Part shown: in pieces, positions 7,206 through 13,236 of the stretch | Layout of the letters: every line of letters begins with the position of its first letter | Position numbering within the stretch: the stretch's first letter is position 1 | Source of the DNA: JBLIAZ01 sp047631875 | Lineage (GTDB): Bacteria > Bacteroidota > Bacteroidia > Flavobacteriales_C > GCA-002722245 | Direction: 5' to 3' | Length of the DNA: 13,236 bases | Assembly: GCA_047631875.1 (NCBI GenBank) | Contig: JBLIAZ010000057.1 | Span: forward strand, 1-13,236 | Made by a program: the position numbers and the translations under genes | The notes under the pieces: generated by a model | Seen by the model: only the letters and a program-made list of their open reading frames with translations | What the model was told of the DNA's origin: nothing | Databases searched by the model: none

Positions 7206-8186
7206 TCAAATCCCTTGCCGAATTTGTTCGATTTCACTTGAAATATTTTCTATTTCGTTTCCACAACTTACGTGGTATTGAGATTCAAACATTTCTAGTT
7301 GCTTTTTTAAGCTTTCTTTGAATTTTAAATTTGAAGGAGAATACCTCCTTAAACTCTTATGTTGCAATGATAAATTCAAAGATTGCCATTTTGAAATAAC
7401 CTCCCTGCTGTACTCGTCAAAAAAATGAATAACAAAAAACTCGTACAACTTAGATATGGCTAATTCATTCGGGTGAACCTTGTCAGATTTAAAATATTTA
7501 TAATCTCTAAGGTAATCAATAACATACTCATAACTAGGAAAATAATAACTGTTACTTGATTCATCACATAAAGCATGACACAAGGTGTTCAACAAGGACT
7601 TACTTTGCTGATTCTCCAGCATCCCATCCTTATAATGCCTGACGGGGCTTACTGTAAACACGATGTTTAAATCACTGTTTTGAACTCTTATCTTCTTTAA
7701 CAAGGCCCTCATCCGCTTGGCAGATTCATTCACCTCCAAGAGGTTTTCATCAAACAAAACCCCGTTTTGCTGATGGCAATTAGCAACAACCTCTCCTTCC
7801 TTTTCATAGCCCCATGCTGAACCTAAAGTGATGAACAACGTGTCCGTATGCTGTAATTGCTTTTTTGTTTCCATTAACAAAGCATTTGCCTTGTTCAGGT
7901 AAACTCTTAAATTACGCTCCGCTAGCTTGCTGTGGTGCTCAAAACAGAACCAATAACCGTCCCATTCAAAAAAATCACGCTCCTCATACATGCTTTCATT
8001 CATAGCTCTTTCCAACACTTTTACTAAGGCATCAGGATGAAACATAACACCAAAAGGATTATTTATTACCTCAATTTTATCCTGACGTAGCTTTTCAGCC
8101 ATGTTATCCGAAAAGCAAGAACCAATAAAAAATAACTTATGTTGGTAATTTAGTTTAGGAAGGGAAAGCTTTAAAAATTCTAACAT
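7206..8186 (-). CDS. GSCFA domain-containing protein (SGNH-hydrolase-like)
   Basis: The 326-residue product carries the GSCFA signature close to its N-terminus: FFIGSCFSDNMAEKL (from residue 19), with GSCFS instead of GSCFA, then NNPFGVMFHP at 42-51. Further blocks fit an SGNH/GDSL-like esterase fold: TLGSAWGYE (120-128), TVSPVRHYKDG (178-188) and DKVHPNELA (235-243), where Asp235-x-x-His238 would be the catalytic pair and Ser23 the nucleophile. No signal peptide or membrane segment is visible, so it is probably cytosolic. The substrate is unknown; GSCFA proteins are generally annotated without a defined reaction. The start at 8186 leaves a normal short lead-in before the motif. Its start lies only 26 bases from the oppositely oriented rimM, so the two promoter regions must overlap each other or the neighbouring coding sequence. 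The active-site assignment is inferred from motif positions. Confidence 0.9.
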   Translation of the reverse strand: MLEFLKLSLPKLNYQHKLFFIGSCFSDNMAEKLRQDKIEVINNPFGVMFHPDALVKVLERAMNESMYEERDFFEWDGYWFCFEHHSKLAERNLRVYLNKANALLMETKKQLQHTDTLFITLGSAWGYEKEGEVVANCHQQNGVLFDENLLEVNESAKRMRALLKKIRVQNSDLNIVFTVSPVRHYKDGMLENQQSKSLLNTLCHALCDESSNSYYFPSYEYVIDYLRDYKYFKSDKVHPNELAISKLYEFFVIHFFDEYSREVISKWQSLNLSLQHKSLRRYSPSNLKFKESLKKQLEMFESQYHVSCGNEIENISSEIEQIRQGI

Positions 8187-8190
8187 TATC

Positions 8191-8198
8191 TATATTTG
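8191..8198 (+). promoter_or_regulatory. Probable -7 element of the rimM transcription unit
   Basis: TATATTTG is an exact match to the Bacteroidota -7 consensus TAnnTTTG and ends 14 bases before the rimM ATG, implying a very short leader. No TTG-type -33 element is seen at the usual distance, where the first codons of the divergent GSCFA gene lie. The position in a 26-base divergent gap makes this the most likely promoter for rimM and trmN6. Confidence 0.45.
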
Positions 8199-8212
8199 TA
8201 AAAAAATGTAGG

Positions 8213-8746
8213 ATGAATTTAAGTGATTACTTTTTAATAGGGAAAATTGGCAAGCCTAAAAGTTTTAAAGGAGAGGTCTTTTTTATAGTTGATGACGATG
8301 AAGTGTTTTTTGCTTTGGGAGAAATAACCACCATGCAATTACTTATTCGTGACAAGCTAATTACATACCCTATTGAAATGATGTCAGTAAAAAGCAACAA
8401 CAAAGTAACCCTTAAATTCAAAGGGTTCGACAGCATTGACATGGCTAACATGATTAAAAACTGTGAAGTTTATATTGACAAGGAGGATTTGCCTGTATCA
8501 GACGACGACAACGTTTTTACCCACGAACTCATCGGTTGCATGGTCATTGACGAAAAAATTGGGGAAGTCGGTTTAATCGACTACATCGACAAATCGTCTG
8601 CACAAGAACTAGTATACATTAATACGGATAACGAAGAATTGATTTTTCCTTTGATCGATGAATTCATTGTGAGCATTGATTTAGAAAACAAAATGCTTAC
8701 CGTCAATTTACCTGAAGGCTTACTGGAGATCAATAAGGAAGATTAA
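8213..8746 (+). CDS. rimM: 16S rRNA processing/ribosome maturation factor RimM
   Basis: RimM binds ribosomal protein S19 and helps the head of the 30S subunit fold during assembly. The 177-residue length is typical. The N-terminal RimM barrel (about 1-95) contains the conserved opening FLIGKIGKPKSFKGEV, and the C-terminal PRC-barrel (about 100-172) contains HELIGCMVIDEKIGEVG, AQELVYI, FPLIDEFI and the closing NLPEGLLEI, all characteristic of the family. ATG at 8213 follows GTAGG, a weak ribosome-binding site. The gene is followed after 5 bases by a tRNA methyltransferase gene, so they are probably co-transcribed. In many Bacteroidota and other bacteria rimM follows rpsP; here rpsP is absent and the upstream neighbour is the divergent GSCFA gene. 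Confidence 0.96.
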   Translation: MNLSDYFLIGKIGKPKSFKGEVFFIVDDDEVFFALGEITTMQLLIRDKLITYPIEMMSVKSNNKVTLKFKGFDSIDMANMIKNCEVYIDKEDLPVSDDDNVFTHELIGCMVIDEKIGEVGLIDYIDKSSAQELVYINTDNEELIFPLIDEFIVSIDLENKMLTVNLPEGLLEINKED

Positions 8747-8751
8747 ATTCC

Positions 8752-9486
8752 ATGTTTCAATTCAAACAGTTCTCTATAAGCGACAGTGATTGCGGGATGA
8801 AAATTGGTGTGGACGGAGTGTTGTTAGGGGCTTGGATCCAAGATGAATCACCTGCCAATATTTTAGATGTGGGAACGGGAAGCGGACTTATTGCGCTGAT
8901 GATGGCTCAAAAATTCCCCAAAGCCATTATTCATGCAGTTGAAATTGAAAGTGACGCAATTAAACAGGCATCTAAAAACTTCATCAATTCACCTTTTGAC
9001 AATCAATTCATCACACATGAAATCGATTTTTTACGGGTGGATAAATTATTGTCTAACGATAAAAATACTGCCGTAAAATTTGACATCATCGTGGCTAACC
9101 TTCCCTACTTTGATGATGGCGGGAGTTTTATTGATAGCAAAAGAGACTTAGCAAGGTCATCGAAGCACTTACCATTAGAGACATTTTTTATTAGGTCTAT
9201 TGCACTGCTAGAAAATCAAGGCTCAATGTATTTCATTTATCCAAATAATGAAACAGATCACATCAAAGAATTAGCCGATCAAGTTGGATTTCAAATTGAC
9301 ACAATTGTGCAAATTCAGGGCAACCCAGACACCACCGTCAAACGCTGCTTGTACAAAGCATCAAAATGGGAACCTTCCACGAACTACCGAGCTCCTGAAA
9401 ATCAGCTTTTAGTGATTGAAATAGAAAGAGGAAAATACACCAAAGAGTACAAAGAACTTTGCAAAGATTTTTACTTGAAGTTTTAA
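8752..9486 (+). CDS. trmN6: tRNA1(Val) (adenine(37)-N6)-methyltransferase, TrmN6/YfiC type
   Basis: This S-adenosylmethionine-dependent enzyme is expected to methylate N6 of A37, next to the anticodon of tRNA-Val. The 244-residue protein has the family opening MKIGVDGVLLGAW (residues 16-28), SAM-binding motif I LDVGTGSGLIALMMA (38-52), the acidic end of the second strand AVEIES (62-67), and the amino-methyltransferase motif IV as NLPYF (116-120), followed by the family segment RDLARSSKHLPLE (131-143). Motif IV is NPPF/NPPYF in most relatives; NLPY is also functional in other N6-adenine methyltransferases such as KsgA, so activity is likely. It sits 5 bases after rimM in what looks like a two-gene unit for the translation machinery. 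RNA specificity is inferred from family membership; methylation of another tRNA or rRNA position is possible. Confidence 0.9.
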   Translation: MFQFKQFSISDSDCGMKIGVDGVLLGAWIQDESPANILDVGTGSGLIALMMAQKFPKAIIHAVEIESDAIKQASKNFINSPFDNQFITHEIDFLRVDKLLSNDKNTAVKFDIIVANLPYFDDGGSFIDSKRDLARSSKHLPLETFFIRSIALLENQGSMYFIYPNNETDHIKELADQVGFQIDTIVQIQGNPDTTVKRCLYKASKWEPSTNYRAPENQLLVIEIERGKYTKEYKELCKDFYLKF

Positions 9487-9542
9487 TTGCCTACCATCGG
9501 GACTGGGCTTATCTTCAATCAATCGTTCATAACTTTAAGGAT

Positions 9543-9560
9543 CAAAGCCTTTGTCAAAGG
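9543..9560. repeat. Three alternating CAAAG/CTTTG half-sites upstream of ftsK
   Basis: The sequence CAAAGCCTTTGTCAAAGG contains two overlapping palindromes: CAAAG-C-CTTTG (9543-9553) and CCTTTG-T-CAAAGG (9548-9560). The shared middle arm could pair with either side, or three half-sites could be bound by a protein. The TTTG in the middle is also the proposed -33 element of the ftsK promoter, so an operator is plausible. Confidence 0.4.
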
Positions 9561-9579
9561 ACCTGATGATTTATTTTTA
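9550..9579 (+). promoter_or_regulatory. Possible ftsK promoter
   Basis: TTTG at 9550-9553 is followed after 18 bases by TATTTTTA at 9572-9579, one mismatch from TAnnTTTG. It ends 29 bases before the ftsK ATG and lies in the 122-base gap after trmN6. The spacing is one base shorter than the common 19, and the region is AT-rich, so support is moderate. Confidence 0.35.
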
Positions 9580-9608
9580 ACAAAATCAACTTTTTACTCC
9601 GCGAAATA

Positions 9609-12137
9609 ATGTTTGGCAAAAAAAAAGAAGAACGTAAATCGAACACTTTAAGAAACAAAGCCACCGGCAGCAAAAAGAAAATTAAGTTTGATGTTGCTCA
9701 GTATTTTAAATTCCCTAAAGTAAAAGCGTTCTTTGAAACTGAAAAAAACAGATATGTCATTGGTTTGGTACTTATGTTTGCAGGAGTTTATTTGTTGTTT
9801 TCTTTTACTTCGTACTTTTTTTCATGGAAAACCGATCAAGATAAAATTCAGACATGGACAGCAATTGGTTCTGAAGCATTTGATGAGCTAGAACAACAAG
9901 CAGCAAACAGAACAGGAACTTTAGGAGCTAAAATAGCTCACTTTTTTATTCATCAACTTACAGGAGTTACAGCTTACGTTTTACCTGTTTTATTAATACT
10001 TGGCGGTTTTAAACTTTCGTTTAAACGACAATTGTTTCCCTTTACTAAAGCAGCTAAAATTTTAATTTTTTACGCAGTACTTGGGTCATCGATTTTAAGT
10101 TTGATTTTTCCAGACGCTGCTTTAAATCCAGGAGGTACCTTTGGTCACCAATTAAACTTATGGATAGAATTTATTTTGGGCAAAACTGGATTAATCATAG
10201 TGCTTACCTTGAGCATGGTTTTGTCTTTACTAGCATTCTTTAATGTTAGAATTGAGGTACTAGCAGCGATGTTAAGCACTAAAAATGAAGAGCAAAAATC
10301 AGACGAAGACCTTAACGAGTTTACTACAAACTTAAACGCCACACAAGATGGGCTAGGCACATCACATACCGTGCTTCCTGACACCTTAAGTCCTTCGACT
10401 GAATCAAACACTGAACAAAGTATGTCAACAGGCGCTGTTTTAAACCCAGTGGAGCAAACGGAGCCTAACATCGAAAAACAAGACGAAGGTGTCGTTAATT
10501 TAGATGCTGCTGTTCCAGAAAAAGAAACCACCGATAACCATACCGAGGAAGTAAAACTTGAAGTAGAAGAAATAACTGAAGAAGAAACTGTCGACAAAGT
10601 ACTACCGAATTCAACAGGTGATTATGACCCGACGTTAGATTTATCCTCCTATAAATTTCCAACAATTGATCTGCTTAATGATTACGAATCAGGTAACAAA
10701 GAATCTGTAGACAACGAAACTCTTGAAAATAACAAGAACAACATTGTAAACACCCTTAAAAATTACAAGATAGAAATTGACAGCATCAAGGCCACCATTG
10801 GTCCGACTGTTACTTTATATGAAATAGTGCCTGCTCCTGGTGTAAGGATCTCAAAAATTAAAAACTTGGAGGATGACATTGCCTTGTCTTTAGCTGCTTT
10901 AGGCATCAGAATTATCGCTCCTATTCCTGGTAGAGGCACAATAGGTATAGAAGTTCCAAATCCAAATCCTGATGTGGTGTCCATGCGAACGGTCCTTGCA
11001 TCCAAAGCTTTTGCTGAAACCACCATGGATTTACCAATTGCTATGGGGAAAACAATCAGCAACGAAACTTTAGTAGTAGATTTAGCTAAAATGCCTCATT
11101 TGTTGATGGCAGGTGCTACTGGACAAGGAAAGTCAGTTGGATTAAATTGTATATTAGTTAGCTTACTTTATAAAAAACATCCTTCCCAATTGAAGTTTGT
11201 ATTGGTGGACCCTAAAAAAGTAGAGCTTACCTTGTTTAATAAAATTGAACGTCATTATTTAGCTAAATTACCTGACAGTGAAGAAGCAATCATCACTGAA
11301 ACAAGCAAAGTAGTTAATACTTTAAACTCACTTTGTCTTGAAATGGATCAACGTTACGAGTTACTTAAAGAAGCTCATTGCAGAAATTTAAAAGAATACA
11401 ACGCTAAGTTTATAGACAGGAAATTGAACCCTGAAAAAGGACACCGCTTCCTTCCATTCATAGTGTTAGTAGTGGATGAATTTGCCGATTTGATCATGAC
11501 CGCTGGCAAGGAAGTAGAAACTCCTATAGCAAGACTCGCACAGTTAGCACGGGCAATTGGAATTCATTTAATCATTGCTACACAGCGACCTTCGGTAAAC
11601 ATCATCACGGGAACGATTAAAGCCAACTTCCCTGCAAGGATAGCATTCAGGGTAACATCAAAAATAGATTCAAGGACCATCCTTGATGCTGGTGGTGCGG
11701 ATCAATTGATTGGCCGAGGTGACATGTTATTGACTACGGGAAATAATTTAATCAGGGTGCAGTGCGCCTTTGTAGACACTCCTGAAGTAGAAAGCATAAC
11801 AGATTTTATAGGTAACCAACGTGGCTATCCTGACGCATTTTTATTGCCAGAGGTGGCTGACATAAACGATTCTTCTGCAAGTGGTAACCCCAACATATTA
11901 GACCGAGACGTTTTGTTTGTGGATGCAGCAAAAGTAGTAGTCATGCACCAACAAGGCTCCGCCTCCCTACTTCAACGTAAACTAAAACTAGGTTACAACA
12001 GGGCTGGAAGGATAGTTGATCAACTGGAAGAAGCTGGTATTATTGGCCCTTTTGAAGGTAGCAAAGCAAGACAAGTATTAATTCCTGACGAAGCGTCTTT
12101 GGAACAATATTTGAATTACAATGAGGAAGATAAATAA
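9609..12137 (+). CDS. ftsK: DNA translocase FtsK/SpoIIIE family
   Basis: FtsK anchors at the division septum and pumps DNA so that chromosome termini are resolved before closure. The 842 residues show the complete layout. A basic tail (1-35) precedes four membrane segments, at about 49-71, 108-135, 148-168 and 185-211. An acidic, low-complexity linker spans about 223-350. The motor domain carries Walker A GATGQGKS at 502-509, Walker B VLVVDEFADL with Asp623-Glu624, and the blocks ATQRPSVNIITG and RTILDAGGADQLIGRGDML. The C-terminal gamma winged helix (about 767-842) includes QQGSASLLQRKLKLGYNRAG, which reads polar DNA signals and contacts XerD in studied members. Gln in place of Ser in the Walker A (GQGKS) is a change I recall from Bacteroidota FtsK. 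It lies 42 bases before the LolA-like gene, the same order as ftsK-lolA in E. coli. Confidence 0.98.
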   Translation: MFGKKKEERKSNTLRNKATGSKKKIKFDVAQYFKFPKVKAFFETEKNRYVIGLVLMFAGVYLLFSFTSYFFSWKTDQDKIQTWTAIGSEAFDELEQQAANRTGTLGAKIAHFFIHQLTGVTAYVLPVLLILGGFKLSFKRQLFPFTKAAKILIFYAVLGSSILSLIFPDAALNPGGTFGHQLNLWIEFILGKTGLIIVLTLSMVLSLLAFFNVRIEVLAAMLSTKNEEQKSDEDLNEFTTNLNATQDGLGTSHTVLPDTLSPSTESNTEQSMSTGAVLNPVEQTEPNIEKQDEGVVNLDAAVPEKETTDNHTEEVKLEVEEITEEETVDKVLPNSTGDYDPTLDLSSYKFPTIDLLNDYESGNKESVDNETLENNKNNIVNTLKNYKIEIDSIKATIGPTVTLYEIVPAPGVRISKIKNLEDDIALSLAALGIRIIAPIPGRGTIGIEVPNPNPDVVSMRTVLASKAFAETTMDLPIAMGKTISNETLVVDLAKMPHLLMAGATGQGKSVGLNCILVSLLYKKHPSQLKFVLVDPKKVELTLFNKIERHYLAKLPDSEEAIITETSKVVNTLNSLCLEMDQRYELLKEAHCRNLKEYNAKFIDRKLNPEKGHRFLPFIVLVVDEFADLIMTAGKEVETPIARLAQLARAIGIHLIIATQRPSVNIITGTIKANFPARIAFRVTSKIDSRTILDAGGADQLIGRGDMLLTTGNNLIRVQCAFVDTPEVESITDFIGNQRGYPDAFLLPEVADINDSSASGNPNILDRDVLFVDAAKVVVMHQQGSASLLQRKLKLGYNRAGRIVDQLEEAGIIGPFEGSKARQVLIPDEASLEQYLNYNEEDK

Positions 12138-12179
12138 GAATGATTTAATAGTTTTACCACACTAAAATACATTTCAAAA

Positions 12180-12842
12180 ATGAAAACAACATTAGCAGTA
12201 ATAGCCATCTCTATCTTCGGATTTTCTTTTGTAGCACCGTCTGTTCAGAAAGACGCGAAAGCCACTGAAATCCTAAACAAGGTAAGCGCAAAAACAAAAG
12301 CTTACAAAACCATTACTGCCGATTTTACTTACTCCGTAAAAAGTGAGGACATCAACGAAAAGCAAAAGGGAAAACTTCAATTAAAAGGCGATAAATACAA
12401 GTACAGTATTTTTGGAATCACTAAAATTTCTGACGGAAAAAAAATATGTACAATTTCTGATGCCGATGAAGAGGTAATCATTACAAATGTAGATTTTAAT
12501 GATGCCGACGAATTCAGCCCCAGTGAAATTTTCACAATTTACCAAAGTGGGTACAAGTACCGGTACATCAAGGAAACAACCCTTAAAGGCAAAACGTACC
12601 ACATCATTGAATTGTATCCTGAAACAGAGAAAAACAACCCTTACAGAAGGATTACCATGTACATTAACAAAACCGAATTCTCCATTTATAAAATAAACTT
12701 TTACCACAAAACTTCATCGAAAGTATTTTCAATAAGCATTGACAAAGCGAGTTACAATACTATCATTGCAGACACAGTTTTCAAATGCGGATGCGGGATT
12801 AAAAAGGATTACGACTGTGACGATCAAACAGGGGCAAAATAA
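12180..12842 (+). CDS. lolA: LolA-like outer-membrane lipoprotein carrier protein
   Basis: LolA carries lipoproteins through the periplasm from the inner-membrane LolCDE complex to the outer membrane. The 220-residue product has a signal peptide (about 1-19, MKTTLAVIAISIFGFSFVA) without a lipobox. A family-like start follows, with ATEILNKVSAKTKAYKTITA (residues 28-47) and the strand YSVKSEDINEKQKGKLQLKG, then repeated beta strands including HIIELYPE and RRITMYINK. The length and the position directly after ftsK agree with the conserved ftsK-lolA pair. The C-terminus is unusual: it ends FKCGCGIKKDYDC (Cys203, Cys205, Cys213) and a polar tail, where relatives I recall end in a short hydrophobic/acidic strand. 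The family is likely from fold pattern and context; sequence identity to characterised LolA is probably low. A related lipid-carrier role is the alternative. Confidence 0.82.
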   Translation: MKTTLAVIAISIFGFSFVAPSVQKDAKATEILNKVSAKTKAYKTITADFTYSVKSEDINEKQKGKLQLKGDKYKYSIFGITKISDGKKICTISDADEEVIITNVDFNDADEFSPSEIFTIYQSGYKYRYIKETTLKGKTYHIIELYPETEKNNPYRRITMYINKTEFSIYKINFYHKTSSKVFSISIDKASYNTIIADTVFKCGCGIKKDYDCDDQTGAK

Positions 12843-12844
12843 GT

Positions 12845-12860
12845 TTGAATATAAATTCAA
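12845..12860. repeat. AT-rich inverted repeat after the LolA-like gene
   Basis: TTGAAT-ATAA-ATTCAA has perfect 6-base arms and a 4-base loop, three bases after the LolA-like stop. The stem has one G-C pair per arm and is followed only by TAAACC, so it is a weak terminator at best; an operator or chance repeat is equally possible. Confidence 0.3.
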
Positions 12861-12931
12861 TAAACCATAGGAGCTATTCGACAATGCTACGTACTTTTAT
12901 TCCAAACTTATCGTTTCTAACTAAAAACTGA

Positions 12932-13236
12932 ATGCTTCAAGTTAAAGACATCGCTTTAATGATTTTATTCTGTGTGATTACACAGTTTGGTTTCGGTCAA
13001 GTAATTCATGAGGACGCAACAGAAGACGTAAAAATATTTAGTCCTGATGAACCTACAAACGAAACAGACACTTTACCAAGTTTAAAAAGTGTAATTCATT
13101 TTGGATGGCTTCACCCACTTAGAGGTCGTTACCCATTTTTTTATGAGCAAGCATTTGGGGGGTATTTTGGAGCTAGCCTTGGCTTAGGGATTACTTACGC
13201 TGATTTCTTCAGAAACGAACATACTGACATCATTTT
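12932..13236 (+). CDS. Exported, probably outer-membrane beta-barrel protein (3' end cut off by the window edge)
   Basis: An open frame of 101 residues runs into the right edge. ATG at 12932 directly follows an in-frame TGA, so it is the first possible start. Residues 1-22 form a signal peptide with hydrophobic core IALMILFCVITQFGFG, cleaved before Gln23. A short acidic stretch rich in Glu, Asp and Thr (26-48) follows, then SVIHFGWLHPLRGRYPFFYE (first residue 53), QAFGGYFGASLGLGITYADFF (first residue 73) in part, and FRNEHTDII at the edge. Alternating small and aromatic residues after a 'P-L-x-G-x-Y-x-x-x-Y-E' pattern resemble the first strands of small outer-membrane barrels in Bacteroidota. 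The gap of 89 bases after the LolA-like gene leaves it open whether they share a transcript. No family can be named from this part; a barrel is inferred. Confidence 0.7.
   Translation, partial: MLQVKDIALMILFCVITQFGFGQVIHEDATEDVKIFSPDEPTNETDTLPSLKSVIHFGWLHPLRGRYPFFYEQAFGGYFGASLGLGITYADFFRNEHTDII

Noticed and set aside
10145..11062. Two minus-strand open frames inside ftsK
   Set aside because: They oppose the conserved FtsK linker and motor regions and look like composition shadows.
12381..12707. Open frames on both strands inside the LolA-like gene
   Set aside because: They overlap the sense gene, which has a signal peptide and family pattern; no independent start signal is visible.

Overview
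The window looks like an AT-rich chromosomal segment of a Bacteroidota bacterium, most likely from Flavobacteriales. This rests on its gene families (an OstA-like protein, a GSCFA protein, a Fur regulator in front of purA, FtsK with a GQGKS Walker A followed by a LolA-like gene), on weak Shine-Dalgarno signals, and on several matches to the Bacteroidota promoter pattern TTTG-N19-TAnnTTTG. I infer the taxonomy from family knowledge and cannot refine it.

Layout. Positions 1-8186 hold six genes on the minus strand; positions 8213 to the right edge hold five on the plus strand. The two blocks diverge across a 26-base gap at 8187-8212. In transcription order the minus block is: a GSCFA-domain protein (8186-7206); an exported 914-residue protein dominated by a charged helix (7125-4381); a Fur-family regulator with a GTG start (4259-3804); purA (3790-2510); an OstA/LptA-like envelope protein (2517-958), whose start overlaps the purA stop by 8 bases; and a phosphohexomutase (922-1) cut by the left edge. 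The last four are tightly packed and probably form one transcription unit. The plus block is: rimM (8213-8746), a TrmN6-type tRNA methyltransferase (8752-9486), ftsK (9609-12137), a LolA-like carrier (12180-12842), and the start of an exported, probably outer-membrane, protein (12932 to the edge).

How the genes fit together. Most are housekeeping: purine synthesis (purA), sugar-phosphate interconversion (mutase), 30S ribosome maturation (rimM), tRNA modification (trmN6) and chromosome segregation (ftsK). Envelope biogenesis recurs: an LPS-transport-like protein, a lipoprotein carrier, a probable beta-barrel protein and the exported helical protein. I see no CRISPR array, insertion sequence, tRNA, rRNA or defence island. 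No gene-free stretch exceeds 300 bases; the longest are about 120 bases (4260-4380 and 9487-9608), and both contain short repeats that may be regulatory.

The least explained object is the 914-residue protein. It has a signal peptide, a small beta-type N-terminal domain, about 640 residues of Lys/Glu/Ala/Arg helix with no proline and a single aromatic residue, and a small C-terminal domain. It is the best candidate here for undescribed biology, but its function cannot be read from the sequence.
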